In this document: in pieces, positions 1 through 8,969 of the stretch
Position numbering within the stretch: the first letter of the stretch is position 1
Layout of the letters: each line of letters begins with the position of its first letter
Source: Fimbriimonadaceae bacterium
GTDB taxonomy: Bacteria > Armatimonadota > Fimbriimonadia > Fimbriimonadales > Fimbriimonadaceae
Length of the DNA: 64,000 nucleotides
Assembly (NCBI GenBank): GCA_019187105.1
Contig: JABAQM010000001.1
Location: 1,948,734-2,012,733 of the forward strand
Direction: 5' to 3'
The notes under the pieces: generated by a model
The model's database searches: none
Told to the model about the DNA's origin: nothing
What the model saw: only the letters and a program-made list of their open reading frames with translations
Translations under genes and position numbers: made by a program

Positions 1-429
1 CTTGGGCCGGTCGCTCGGCGCCTCGATCCACGATGCCTTCCAATCCTTGCCGGAGAGCAGCCCGGTCCGCCAGCGGTGTACGGCGCTCCATTCGGTGGGC
101 ACTGCGCCCAACCAGAGCCGGAGCCGCCAAAAGGTCTCCTGATCGGATTTGAGGGGCTTCCCTTCATAGGAAACCGCGAAATTGAGCTTGGATTCGAGCT
201 TTCCAGATCGCCACCGATCGGCTTCACCTCTTTGGAGTCGATCGAGGCTGCTCGCCGCCTCGATCTCAAACCCCGTTTGGCCGTCGATCGCCTTCCAGCT
301 CAGGATCGGCTTGGCTTCGCCGATCCCGATCGCGGGTGAAGGCCGGTTCTCGCATCGCAAGTCCGTCGGTCGAATATCGATCGGAGAAACACTCATTCCA
401 AGAAGCACCAAGCCGGCCGCAAAGACCAT
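1..429 (-). CDS. alpha-L-rhamnosidase, N-terminal fragment (runs off left edge)
   Basis: The reading frame stays open from an ATG at 429 to the window edge, giving 143 codons; an in-frame stop at 436-438 fixes the start. After a short hydrophobic leader the protein reads DLRCENRPSP, then PILSWKA, QTGFEIEAASS, WRSGKLESK, SYEGKPLKSD and TGLLSGKDWKASWI. This succession is typical of the N-terminal immunoglobulin-like domain of bacterial alpha-L-rhamnosidases (GH78 family), which remove terminal rhamnose from plant or bacterial glycans. The catalytic domain lies outside the window, so activity cannot be judged. The leader suggests export. The gene is co-directional with recR, and its start lies 27 nt downstream of the recR stop. 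No convincing Shine-Dalgarno sequence precedes the ATG. Confidence 0.75.
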   Translation of the reverse strand, partial: MVFAAGLVLLGMSVSPIDIRPTDLRCENRPSPAIGIGEAKPILSWKAIDGQTGFEIEAASSLDRLQRGEADRWRSGKLESKLNFAVSYEGKPLKSDQETFWRLRLWLGAVPTEWSAVHRWRTGLLSGKDWKASWIEAPSDRPK

Positions 430-456
430 GATCGGTTAGCATAGCCGACCAGGGGG

Positions 457-1050
457 CTAAAGCTCTCGGCGGTATTGGAGTGCGCTGAGCAAGGTCGCGC
501 TGTCGGCGTAGTCCAGTTCGCCACCCACCGGCATGCCGTGGGCGAGTCGGGTGATCTTCACGCCGATCGGCTTGATCAGCTTGGCCAGATAGAGCGCGGT
601 GGCATCGCCTTCAATCGTCGGGTTGGTGGCCACGATCACTTCCTCCACCGGGCCCGAGAGACGATGGAGCAGCTCTCTGATCCGAAGCTGCTCAGGTCCG
701 ATACCTTCCATCGGATTCAGCAGGCCATGGAGCACGTGATACATGCCACGAAACTCATTCAGCCGTTCCATGGCCGCAATGTCGCGGGGTTCGGCAACCA
801 CGCAGATCAGCGCTTCCGAACGCTTGGGGTCGCTGCAGATGGCGCATCGCTCACCCTCAGCGACGTTCTGACAAACGTCGCAAAACCGTAGGGAGGTCTT
901 CGCCTTCCAGATGGAATCGCTCAGTCGCCGGGCGTCGTCCTCCGGCATACGAAGGACGTGAAAAGCCAGGCGCTGCGCTGACTTGGGACCCACGCCGGGC
1001 AGACGTTCAAACTGCTCGATGAGCTCGGCGAGGGGCTTGGCGAACGACAT
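457..1050 (-). CDS. recR: recombination mediator protein RecR
   Basis: This 197-residue protein has the usual RecR length and order. A helix-hairpin-helix region (LPGVGPKSAQRLAFH, residues about 17-31) is followed by a four-cysteine zinc site (C57, C60, C69, C72), then a Toprim domain with VVAEPRD and VATNPTIEGDATALYL. The C-terminal part reads ITRLAHGMPVGGELDYAD, a family signature. RecR works with RecO and RecF to load RecA on gapped DNA. The gene follows ybaB by 6 nt and is the last of a dnaX-ybaB-recR cluster, an arrangement conserved in many bacteria, so it is probably co-transcribed from the dnaX promoter. Identification is secure. Confidence 0.97.
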   Translation of the reverse strand: MSFAKPLAELIEQFERLPGVGPKSAQRLAFHVLRMPEDDARRLSDSIWKAKTSLRFCDVCQNVAEGERCAICSDPKRSEALICVVAEPRDIAAMERLNEFRGMYHVLHGLLNPMEGIGPEQLRIRELLHRLSGPVEEVIVATNPTIEGDATALYLAKLIKPIGVKITRLAHGMPVGGELDYADSATLLSALQYRREL

Positions 1051-1056
1051 TCCGGA

Positions 1057-1377
1057 TTAGAGGCCCGGAATTTTCGGCATGATCGCCTGAACGCGCTCGT
1101 TGCGCAGGGCGGTTGATCGTTCGTTGCCGTCGCGGACTACGCTCAGAATGAGATCTTCGAGCGCCTCGATGTCTTCCGGATCGACGACCGACGGATCGAT
1201 CTTGATCGACTGCATTTCACCGATGCCGTTGTAAACCGCCTTGACCGGTCCCTTGTCGACCGTGAACGTCTCCTGGGCGAGTGCCGCCTCGATGTTTTGC
1301 GCCTGGGCCATTGCCTCCTGCGCCTGCTTCATCATGTTGCCGAAACCCTGGCCGCCAAAACTTTTCGGTAACTTCAT
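1057..1377 (-). CDS. ybaB: YbaB/EbfC family nucleoid-associated protein
   Basis: The 106-residue product starts MKLPKSFGGQ and contains the family pattern GFGNMMKQAQEAMAQAQ, a conserved beta strand region (GEMQSIKIDPSVVD) and the C-terminal helix EALEDLILSVVRDGNE. YbaB proteins are small DNA-binding dimers encoded next to dnaX and recR. An upstream in-frame codon at 1416 would give 13 extra residues inside dnaX; the ATG at 1377 fits the family length and lies 4 nt after the dnaX stop, so it is preferred. The gene is probably translated from the same mRNA as dnaX and recR. Confidence 0.93.
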   Translation of the reverse strand: MKLPKSFGGQGFGNMMKQAQEAMAQAQNIEAALAQETFTVDKGPVKAVYNGIGEMQSIKIDPSVVDPEDIEALEDLILSVVRDGNERSTALRNERVQAIMPKIPGL

Positions 1378-1381
1378 GGGC

Positions 1382-2983
1382 TTACTTATTGCCTCCAAAC
1401 ACATCGCGAGCCGCATCGTAGAGCTGCTCGCCTTCTAGCGGCAAGTCTACCGCTGGAGGTTCGAAGCTAGAAGCTTCGCCGTTCGCCTGGTGCGTGAATT
1501 CAAGCAGGATCTTCGTAGCGGAGGCCTCGCCAAGGAACTCGTAAATCTTGTCGAGCAAGGCTTGCCGCTTGTTCACCCAATCGACATCCGAGACGCGTTT
1601 GAGTTCAATCTTCGCCTTGCCCGAAGCCACCTCTGAAACCCGGCTGCCGGCGAGCCTCTGAAAAGCGGTGAGGGACTCATTGGCAATCTTGCTCGCCACG
1701 ACATGCCAAACCTCGGCAAATTCGTCGATTTGAGGATCGCCGGTGGGAGCTGGACGAGGAATCGACCGTTCAGGGTGTTCCTTCTGCGAAGATTTCTGCG
1801 CCGGGGGCGTCGGCGCGGGTTCAGCGGTGGGGGAAGCTACCTTTGGTGCGATAACCGCCTTCGCAGGTTCCACTTTTGGTTCGGCCGCGACCGTGGTCGT
1901 TCGCGGCGACAGGTCCCAGCCCAAGAGCTCTCCCTCAAGCCAAATTCGGGGCATAGTCACGTCGCGAATCACGCGATGCGCGTTGGCTACCAAGCCGCGG
2001 AGGACGAGGAGTCGCTCCCGACCCACAAACTGGGCCATGGCATGCATCGCCGCCTCGGCGGCGGCGTCGTGGCTGTTGCCGGCTACCTGATAAGCCGACC
2101 GTGTCAAGTCAGCAAGCCGATACTGAAGGGACTCCAGGAGCGACCGAGGATCGCGACCGCGCCGAACCACTTCGTCGAGGCGCTCGAGCAGCAGGGCCGC
2201 ATCTCGATTGCAGATTGCCTTGATCACATCGTCGACGAGGTCGTCCCCGATCAAACCAAGCTGCTCGTAGACGTCGTCGAGAGTCATCCGCCCCTCGAGC
2301 GTTATGGAAACCTGTTCAAACAGGCTCAGCGCATCGCGGTAGCCGCCGTCGGCGATCCGCGCAATCGCGGAGAGGGCGGTGATGTCGGCTTCGATACCTT
2401 CTTCGGCGGCGACGAACTGCAATCGCTCAGTGAGGTGTTGAAGGGTGCCGCGGTGGAACTCGAACTTCTGGCATCGCGACCGGATGGTCGGCGGAACCTT
2501 GCTGAATTCGGTCGTTGCCAGGATGAAAACCAGATGTTCGGGCGGCTCCTCGATCGTTTTCAGAAGGGCGTCAAATGCCTTGTTGGAAAGGTCGTGGACT
2601 TCGTCGATGATGAAGATCTTGAAACGGCAGGTTGCCGGCTTGTAATCGGCAACGTCGACGATCGACTCCCGGATCTGGTCCACCCCCGATTCGCTCGCCG
2701 CGTCCATCTCGAAGACGTCCAGACAACGTCCTTCGGTGATCTCGATGCAGTTGGCGCATTGATTGCAAGGTTCAGGACTCGGGCCCTTTTCGCAGTTGAG
2801 TGCCTTCGCCAACAGGCGCGCAGATGACGTCTTGCCGGTCCCGCGCGGCCCGGTGAAGAGGAAGGCGTGCGCCATTTTCCCCTGCTTGATCGAATTCTGC
2901 AGCGTGCGGACGACATGCTCTTGGCCAATCAGATCGCCAAAGGTCTGGCTGCGGTATTTGCGATAAAGCGCGATATGGGCCAC
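1382..2983 (-). CDS. dnaX: DNA polymerase III subunits gamma/tau
   Basis: This 533-residue AAA+ clamp-loader subunit begins with a GTG codon. It has Walker A GPRGTGKTS (45-53), a zinc module with C64, C73, C76 and C79, Walker B IIDEVH (125-130), sensor 1 LATTE (155-159) and the SRC motif (169-171). Domain III follows, then a proline/alanine-rich linker (about 370-415) and a C-terminal domain likely to be the tau region that contacts the polymerase. The product loads the beta sliding clamp during replication. I saw no obvious slippery heptamer for programmed production of gamma. It is the first gene of the dnaX-ybaB-recR cluster and is divergent from the propeller gene at 3182, with about 200 nt of shared upstream DNA. 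Confidence 0.97.
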   Translation of the reverse strand: MAHIALYRKYRSQTFGDLIGQEHVVRTLQNSIKQGKMAHAFLFTGPRGTGKTSSARLLAKALNCEKGPSPEPCNQCANCIEITEGRCLDVFEMDAASESGVDQIRESIVDVADYKPATCRFKIFIIDEVHDLSNKAFDALLKTIEEPPEHLVFILATTEFSKVPPTIRSRCQKFEFHRGTLQHLTERLQFVAAEEGIEADITALSAIARIADGGYRDALSLFEQVSITLEGRMTLDDVYEQLGLIGDDLVDDVIKAICNRDAALLLERLDEVVRRGRDPRSLLESLQYRLADLTRSAYQVAGNSHDAAAEAAMHAMAQFVGRERLLVLRGLVANAHRVIRDVTMPRIWLEGELLGWDLSPRTTTVAAEPKVEPAKAVIAPKVASPTAEPAPTPPAQKSSQKEHPERSIPRPAPTGDPQIDEFAEVWHVVASKIANESLTAFQRLAGSRVSEVASGKAKIELKRVSDVDWVNKRQALLDKIYEFLGEASATKILLEFTHQANGEASSFEPPAVDLPLEGEQLYDAARDVFGGNK

Positions 2984-3168
2984 GTCGTTAAATTCGGGCG
3001 CCGGGAAGGGTGCATCGCACAGAGGTTCGACTTACCGTTGCTACCTTCCAGTCCTGGCGGGGTTCATCGGCCTGCCGCCGTGCAGTTCCCGGCATGCTCG
3101 GTGAGTGTACTCCGGGTTTGTTGGCGTCACCAATGGCTTCACCAAGATGGCTTGGCGGGGGCTTGGTC

Positions 3169-3174
3169 TAAACT
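3169..3174 (+). promoter_or_regulatory. candidate -10 box, leaderless start
   Basis: TAAACT ends 7 nt before the ATG at 3182, the spacing expected if transcription starts at or within a base of the start codon. No Shine-Dalgarno sequence is present. No clear -35 hexamer was found. Confidence 0.4.
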
Positions 3175-3181
3175 CCATCCC

Positions 3182-6106
3182 ATGTCTCTCGTAGCCGCCA
3201 CGCTCGCGATCGCACTCGTGCCGATCACCCAAGAAAGGCCGCAGCTCAAGCCGCTTCCCGATAAGAACGAAGAAGTCACCAAGTACATGACTCCGATTCC
3301 CCGGTCGGCGCCAGCCAGCCTGCGGATGGCTGCCTATCGGGATCGCAAGCGGATGGAGGCAGAGTCGCTCTTTGGCAACCTCAAGTGGCGCTGCATAGGT
3401 CCCGAGTACCAGGGTGGCCGGGTCGTCGATATCGAGGTTCCTCGGGCGAAACCCCAGACGACGTTCTGTGCGTTCGCCACGGGTGGGCTGTGGCGGAGCG
3501 ACGACAACCGGATTACGTGGCGACCGATTTTCGACAACGAGAGCGCTTTCTCGATAGGAGACATCGCGATCGATTCGACCGGTGAGACAATCTGGGTCGG
3601 AACCGGCGAGAACAACAACCAGCGCACCAGCTATGCGGGAACCGGTGTCTTCCGCAGTACCGACGGCGGCAAGACGTGGACCCATCTCGGGCTCGAAGAG
3701 ACCCACCGCATTGGTCGAATCGTCGTCCATCCGAAGGACCCAAAGACCGTCTATGTCGCGGCGATTGGCGCGCTCTACAGCGCCAACCCTAATCGAGGAG
3801 TGTTCAAGACAACGGACGCCGGGCGTACGTGGAGCCATGTGCTCAAGCTCGACGACACAACCGGCGTTATCGACCTGATTCTCGATCCACGCAACCCAGA
3901 CACCCTATTGGCAGCCGCCCTCGATCGCGATCGGCGGGCGTGGAATTTCCGCGAGGCGGGAAAGGGCAGCGCGATTTATCGGACCGCGAACGGCGGCAAG
4001 TCGTGGGACAAGATCACCGCCGGGGTTCCGAGCGGCCAGGTTATGGGTCGTACCGGCCTCGCCTACGCGCCCTCTTCGCCGAACGTTGTCTACGCCTTTG
4101 TCGATAACCAGGGGCCGGATCCGAACACCCTTTATTGGGATGAGAGGCAGCCGAAGGGTGTGCTGACGGCAAGGCGCTTGAAGTTCATAACCGATGAACA
4201 GCTCGCCGGGATCGACGCCAAGGTCTGGGATCGCTTCGTTACCACCTATTTGCCAACAGGTTCAAAAGCGGATGAGCTCCTGCAGCAGATCAAGGACAAG
4301 AAGCTGAAGATCGCCGACATAGAGGCGCTGGTCGAAAAGAGGAACCCGCGAGCCCTGCAGTACGAAATGATGGAGGCCGAGGTGTTCCGCAGCGAGAACT
4401 TCGGCAAGACCTGGAAGAAAACCTCGCTCAAGATCGGCGAGCACGGCTACTACTACTGCGGCCAGGTTAGCGTGAACCCGAAGGACGCGAATGACATCGT
4501 CACGCTTGGCACGATTGTCCTGAGGTCAAGGGACGGTGGGCGTACCTGGAAGGAAATCGCATCGCAGAACCACGTCGACCACCACGCCTGGTGGTTCGAT
4601 CCGGAAAACCCGGATCACATCATGAACGGCAACGACGGTGGCCTCTACATCAGCCATGACGGCGGGCAGAACTGGGAGCATATCAACAAGATGCCCGTCG
4701 GCCAGTTCACGACGATCGCGGTGGACAACAAGCGCCCATACAATGTCATGGGCGGTCTGCAGGACAACGGGACCCAGTTCGGCCCCAGCACGTATCGTCT
4801 CGGGAGCCAGGGTCAACAGTTCTCGTCGGTCTGGCGATCGGTGGGCGGCGGAGATGGCAGCGCGGTCGCGTTCGATCCGCGTGAAGACCGTGACGTGATC
4901 TATATCGCATCGCAATTTGGCGCCCACAGTGCCCGCGATCTCCGGACAAACCAAGGCTGGGGGACACGAGCAAGCGTGCAGGGCGAAGCCTTGCGCTACA
5001 ACTGGGTTTCTCCGCTCATTATCTCCCCCCACCACCCCGACATCATCTACTTGGGGGCCAACCGTGTCTTTCGGTCGCTGAACATGGGACGCCGGTATGA
5101 GCCGATAAGCCCGGACATCACGAAGAACAAGGTCAACGGCGACGTCCCGTTCTCCACCATCAAGGAGATGGCCGAGAGCCCACTGAAGTTTGGAACGCTG
5201 ATTGTCGGCTGTGATGACGGGACGGTCAAGATCACGCGCGACCATGGGGCGACGTGGATCGATACGCCGACTCCTCAGCCGGACAAGTGGGTCAGCCGCG
5301 TCGTTGCCTCTCGATGGGAGCCGGCAACGTTCTACGTCAGCCAATCCGGTTATCGGGAGGACGACTTCAGCGCCTACCTCTGGAAGAGCACCGACTATGG
5401 CAAGACGTGGGAGTCGATCGTCGGCGATCTGCCTGGAGAAACGATCAACGTGATCCGAGAGGATCCTGTCGATTCGAAGAAGCTGTTCATCGGCACGGAC
5501 CTTGGGGTGTGGATGACCGAAGATGGCGGCGCCCACTGGACGCCTCTCCATGGCGGGATTCCGCGAACGCCCGTACACGATTTGGTCATCCAAGAGCGGG
5601 AGGACGAGCTCGTTATCGCAAGCCACGCTCGATCGGTCTGGATTTTCAGCCTGAAGCCGATCCGCGATCTTCCAAAGGATGTCCGAGACAAGGAACTGCA
5701 CATCTACCCGGTGAGCAACCTCACCTTCTCGCCGCGCTGGGGAATGCCTTCGCGACAAGATTGGCAATCGGATCCAATCACGGGGCCACGAATAGCCGTT
5801 CGCTTCTGGACTCGGACGGCTGGCAAGGCGACCATCGCGATCAAGTCCAAGGACGGCACTACGACCATCAAGTCGAAGGAAATCGACGCCCTTCGCGGCT
5901 TCAACAACGTCGATCTTGATCCGATGCTGCAGCCCGGCAATCAGGTTATCGAGCCCAAGGTCCGGCAGCCGAAGAGCTTGGAAGAAGCCCTGGCGGATCC
6001 TTATGAAGACCAGCGGCCCAAATTCATCGCACCTGGCGAATATGTGATCGAGATCAGCGTCGGCGGCAGAACCGAAAAGATCGACTGGAAGATTTCGGTC
6101 GACTAG
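3182..6106 (+). CDS. secreted VPS10/sortilin-like Asp-box beta-propeller protein
   Basis: This 974-residue protein has a hydrophobic N-terminus (SLVAATLAIALVPITQ) compatible with export. It carries at least nine Asp-box (BNR) motifs of the S-x-D-x-G-x-T-W type: STDGGKTW, TTDAGRTW, TANGGKSW, SENFGKTW, SRDGGRTW, SHDGGQNW, TRDHGATW, STDYGKTW and TEDGGAHW. These mark the blades of one or two beta-propellers as in VPS10/sortilin-like and BNR glycosidase-like proteins. A C-terminal beta-sandwich tail follows (residues about 880-974). The family is often annotated as glycosyl hydrolase, but I see no catalytic residues that justify a substrate. The ATG at 3182 is preferred because upstream in-frame sequence lies in the dnaX promoter region. 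Its stop shares CTAG with the convergent peptidase gene. Confidence 0.85.
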   Translation: MSLVAATLAIALVPITQERPQLKPLPDKNEEVTKYMTPIPRSAPASLRMAAYRDRKRMEAESLFGNLKWRCIGPEYQGGRVVDIEVPRAKPQTTFCAFATGGLWRSDDNRITWRPIFDNESAFSIGDIAIDSTGETIWVGTGENNNQRTSYAGTGVFRSTDGGKTWTHLGLEETHRIGRIVVHPKDPKTVYVAAIGALYSANPNRGVFKTTDAGRTWSHVLKLDDTTGVIDLILDPRNPDTLLAAALDRDRRAWNFREAGKGSAIYRTANGGKSWDKITAGVPSGQVMGRTGLAYAPSSPNVVYAFVDNQGPDPNTLYWDERQPKGVLTARRLKFITDEQLAGIDAKVWDRFVTTYLPTGSKADELLQQIKDKKLKIADIEALVEKRNPRALQYEMMEAEVFRSENFGKTWKKTSLKIGEHGYYYCGQVSVNPKDANDIVTLGTIVLRSRDGGRTWKEIASQNHVDHHAWWFDPENPDHIMNGNDGGLYISHDGGQNWEHINKMPVGQFTTIAVDNKRPYNVMGGLQDNGTQFGPSTYRLGSQGQQFSSVWRSVGGGDGSAVAFDPREDRDVIYIASQFGAHSARDLRTNQGWGTRASVQGEALRYNWVSPLIISPHHPDIIYLGANRVFRSLNMGRRYEPISPDITKNKVNGDVPFSTIKEMAESPLKFGTLIVGCDDGTVKITRDHGATWIDTPTPQPDKWVSRVVASRWEPATFYVSQSGYREDDFSAYLWKSTDYGKTWESIVGDLPGETINVIREDPVDSKKLFIGTDLGVWMTEDGGAHWTPLHGGIPRTPVHDLVIQEREDELVIASHARSVWIFSLKPIRDLPKDVRDKELHIYPVSNLTFSPRWGMPSRQDWQSDPITGPRIAVRFWTRTAGKATIAIKSKDGTTTIKSKEIDALRGFNNVDLDPMLQPGNQVIEPKVRQPKSLEEALADPYEDQRPKFIAPGEYVIEISVGGRTEKIDWKISVD

Positions 6107-7941
6107 CGCCGAGGAGCTGCCGGCTGGACGGCGACATTGACATTGGCCGCCGGCTTGCCGGCGGTCAGGACCGCGACCGGATCGGTGGAAGCGAAGGCCA
6201 ACTGGCCGGATTCGAACACTCTTGCTTCGACCGTGTAGGTTGCCGTATTGTCAAGGGTTGCCGTCTCGTAACGGAGACAGTAGCGGAATGGCAGTTGTCC
6301 CGGGCGTTTTGATAAGGTCTCGTCCACGAGCGTGCGCTTGCCGGCCATGTCGACCTTGAAAAGTCTCACCTGGATCGTGGCCTGCGGGGAAAGCTCGACC
6401 TTGGGCTCCTGCGTTACTCGGCCCGTCACATACTTGCCGGTCTTGGAAAATGTCGGCTTGGTGGCGGTCGTGGCCAGCTCACAGGCGGCCAGATACAGCC
6501 ACTTCGTGATGTTGGACATCTTGGGGTAATTCAGCTTGTCGGGCGTGTCGCCTTCCTTGTGATAGTCCTCATGCTCGCCCGTCCATGCCTTAAGGGTGGG
6601 GACGCCTGCGGCGATGAAATTGCCCGTGTCGCTGCGCATCGATCGGTCCTCCTTGTCGTCCCGGAGGTTCAGGCCAATGTGCTCGTTCATGCGATGGAGG
6701 AGCTTATACAGGTCGGGTGAGTTTAGCTTCGCCGATGCACAGTAGATCGAATTGCGGTTGTCGTCGGCGACATCACCCAGTGGTGCGTTGTTGGCATCGC
6801 GGCCGACCATATCCATGTTGAGATAGGCGATCGTCGATGACATCGGCATGTGGGGGCGGGCGGTATAGAACTTCGATCCGTGGAGGCCGGTTTCCTCGCT
6901 GCTCCAGAAGGCGAAGATCACCGTGCGCTTTGGCTTGACGGGATTGGCTGCCATTGCCTTGGCGATCATGAGGTTCGCGGCGCACCCGCTCGCGTTGTCG
7001 TCGGCCCCGTAAAGCACCTTTGGCGGATCGCCCCCCATATGATCCAGGTGGCTGCCGATGACGACGGCTTCCGATTTCAGCTTTGGATCGCTTCCGGCAA
7101 GCTGGCCGAGAACATTGACGGTTTGGAAGCGCACGTCGAACGTCGACCTGCCCTTGCCAATCCAGGTCATCGGGGAGAGTTCAACCGTCGGCGCCTCGGG
7201 GTCTTTTTCGGCAAGATACGCCTTTGCTCCCGCGACTTCAGCAAGCTTGTTTGCCGCCGATTTCGTGAGCCGCATCGTTTCCGGCTTGCCCGTTGTCGAG
7301 GGGGTTTCGAGTTCCTTGATCTGAAGGCGACGTGGCGGACGCATCGACTCGCCACTGGCGACGCTGCATTGAACAAGCGGTTTGAGCTTGCCGTTCGTGA
7401 TAGCTTCGTTGATGGCGGTGCGGAGCGCCGAGGGGCTGTCGGGATGGAGGACAACGATCGCTCCGTTCATGGCTGCCCAGTCACGCTCGGTGAGCTTGAG
7501 CTCGCCAGACGACCGAACGAAGGCGAGCTTGGCCCGGAAGTCGATGTCACCAGTCGTGGTCCATTGGAACTCCTTTCCGAGGGTCAAGCCTTGAACGGGT
7601 CCTTCGGTTTCTGGTTCGAACTTGGCGCTTTCCGGGTCAACCACGAACTGCCCCATCGTAAACGCCTGGAAGAAGCTGCCGTTTTCCCCAGCGGGCTTGA
7701 CGCCAATGGATTCCAGTTGGGCCGCGATCCAGCCGGCGGCGGCATTGTAGTACGGCGAAGACGGGTTTCGCCCCATGAAATCCGGGCCGGCAAGTTTATA
7801 GACCAGCTTCCGTGCGTCGGCTGCCTGGATCGTTTTGAAGCCCGGCAGCCAAGTCTTCGGCACGGGTTTGGCTCCCGGGTATTGCCCGAGACCGGCGCCG
7901 GAAAAGGCGGCGAGAACCAGGATCGCGAGACCGCGCTGCAT
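6103..7941 (-). CDS. secreted M28 family metallopeptidase with PA-like insert
   Basis: The 612-residue product starts MQRGLAILVLAAFSGAG, a typical signal peptide. The peptidase domain shows the M28 zinc ligands and catalytic residues: GSHLDHMGG (about 296-304), ADDNASG (about 313-319), SSEETGLHG (about 347-355) and LNMDMVGRD, with a late histidine in GEHEDYH. A protease-associated-like region lies before it (about 110-260). M28 enzymes are zinc amino- or carboxypeptidases, here probably periplasmic or extracellular. A C-terminal beta-rich tail of roughly 100 residues follows. An ATG nine codons upstream is possible, but the chosen start sits just before the signal peptide and 6 nt after a TACAAT box. 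It overlaps the convergent propeller gene by 4 nt. Confidence 0.9.
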   Translation of the reverse strand: MQRGLAILVLAAFSGAGLGQYPGAKPVPKTWLPGFKTIQAADARKLVYKLAGPDFMGRNPSSPYYNAAAGWIAAQLESIGVKPAGENGSFFQAFTMGQFVVDPESAKFEPETEGPVQGLTLGKEFQWTTTGDIDFRAKLAFVRSSGELKLTERDWAAMNGAIVVLHPDSPSALRTAINEAITNGKLKPLVQCSVASGESMRPPRRLQIKELETPSTTGKPETMRLTKSAANKLAEVAGAKAYLAEKDPEAPTVELSPMTWIGKGRSTFDVRFQTVNVLGQLAGSDPKLKSEAVVIGSHLDHMGGDPPKVLYGADDNASGCAANLMIAKAMAANPVKPKRTVIFAFWSSEETGLHGSKFYTARPHMPMSSTIAYLNMDMVGRDANNAPLGDVADDNRNSIYCASAKLNSPDLYKLLHRMNEHIGLNLRDDKEDRSMRSDTGNFIAAGVPTLKAWTGEHEDYHKEGDTPDKLNYPKMSNITKWLYLAACELATTATKPTFSKTGKYVTGRVTQEPKVELSPQATIQVRLFKVDMAGKRTLVDETLSKRPGQLPFRYCLRYETATLDNTATYTVEARVFESGQLAFASTDPVAVLTAGKPAANVNVAVQPAAPRR

Positions 7942-7947
7942 CCCGCT

Positions 7948-7953
7948 ATTGTA
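7948..7953 (-). promoter_or_regulatory. candidate -10 box, leaderless start
   Basis: On the minus strand TACAAT is followed by six bases and then the ATG of the M28 peptidase. The spacing places the transcription start on the start codon. No Shine-Dalgarno sequence is visible. Confidence 0.4.
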
Positions 7954-8006
7954 CAGAAGCCTTCCCAAATTCGCGGACTCAATGGGTTGAGCCCCGTCCT
8001 GACCAT

Positions 8007-8969
8007 GTGCGGGAAGCTAGCGACCCCGATCGTCGTGCCCATCACGGACGGCTGTTGTTGCTCATGGGGTTCGCCTACGTGACCTGGTGGACGGCACTGC
8101 TATTAAGCCCTGCGTTTCGGCCCAGCTTCTTCGGGAGCGAATCGGACCTGCCGGTATGGCTTCTGGTTGTGGACTCGCTAACTGCGGGGGCCTGCGTGGT
8201 TATTGGCTGGCAACTCTTGGCACGTCGGCCGGTGTCAAAGGCGGTCCTCGCCCTGGCTACACTCGGCGTCGGAGTGGGTACCGCTGAAGCCTTGCGGCTT
8301 GCGATCATCGATCCCACGCTTTCTCTAGGCGTGCTCGTGATGCTCGTCGCCATCACTCTGGTAATCGGCATTTGGATTGCCCTTGCCGGTATTTCGATCG
8401 TGTGGGGACCCTTCCGGTTCATCATGTCGGGATCCGGGGACGAGGGCTCCAACTGGCGTCAGACGATCGGACAGATTGTCGTGATGTGGGGTTTGTTTTT
8501 GGTCCTGATTCCTCTTGCTTTGGCGAGCGCTGAGCGGGCACTCGGCTGGGCCCAGTTTGATTGGACGGGCAAGGCGTGGGTTGGACTTGGTCTGGCCGCC
8601 GCAATGGGTGGCATCGGCATCCTCGCGTCAAAGACGATGGTGTCGACTGGCGGTGGGACTCCGTTGCCCTCGAAGGGGTGCAGAGATCTCGTCACAACCG
8701 GGCTCTATGCGCACATTCGGAATCCGATGGCGATGACGGGCATCGCCCAGGGCGTCGGGGTCGGCGTCGCTATGGGCAGCTGGCTGATTATCACCTACGC
8801 CGTTTGCGGCGCGCTCCTCTGGGATCTTTGCGTACGGCCGCTGGAAGAGCGGCATCTCCAAGATTGCTTCGGAGAAACCTATCGGCGCTATCGGATGGCC
8901 GTGCCGTGCTGGTGGTGTCGGTTGAAACCTTATCGTTCAGCCGACCCCACGCAGAGCCAGACCAGCTAG
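8007..8969 (+). CDS. membrane isoprenylcysteine carboxyl methyltransferase-like protein
   Basis: This 320-residue protein begins at GTG 8007 (an internal ATG at 8064 is an alternative) and has about seven hydrophobic segments. The C-terminal part carries the signature of the ICMT/PEMT membrane methyltransferase fold: LVTTGLYAHIRNPMAMTG (about 228-245) and RPLEERHLQDCFGETYRRY (about 278-296). Such enzymes use S-adenosylmethionine to methylate lipids or small hydrophobic substrates in the membrane; the substrate here is unknown. The N-terminal half, with four predicted membrane spans, is longer than the minimal fold. Its stop codon shares the CTAG tetramer with the convergent sigma factor gene. 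Confidence 0.75.
   Translation: MREASDPDRRAHHGRLLLLMGFAYVTWWTALLLSPAFRPSFFGSESDLPVWLLVVDSLTAGACVVIGWQLLARRPVSKAVLALATLGVGVGTAEALRLAIIDPTLSLGVLVMLVAITLVIGIWIALAGISIVWGPFRFIMSGSGDEGSNWRQTIGQIVVMWGLFLVLIPLALASAERALGWAQFDWTGKAWVGLGLAAAMGGIGILASKTMVSTGGGTPLPSKGCRDLVTTGLYAHIRNPMAMTGIAQGVGVGVAMGSWLIITYAVCGALLWDLCVRPLEERHLQDCFGETYRRYRMAVPCWWCRLKPYRSADPTQSQTS

Noticed and set aside
6850..8082. Open frame of 410 codons on the plus strand
   Set aside because: Antisense to the M28 peptidase and overlapping the methyltransferase start; no domain pattern.
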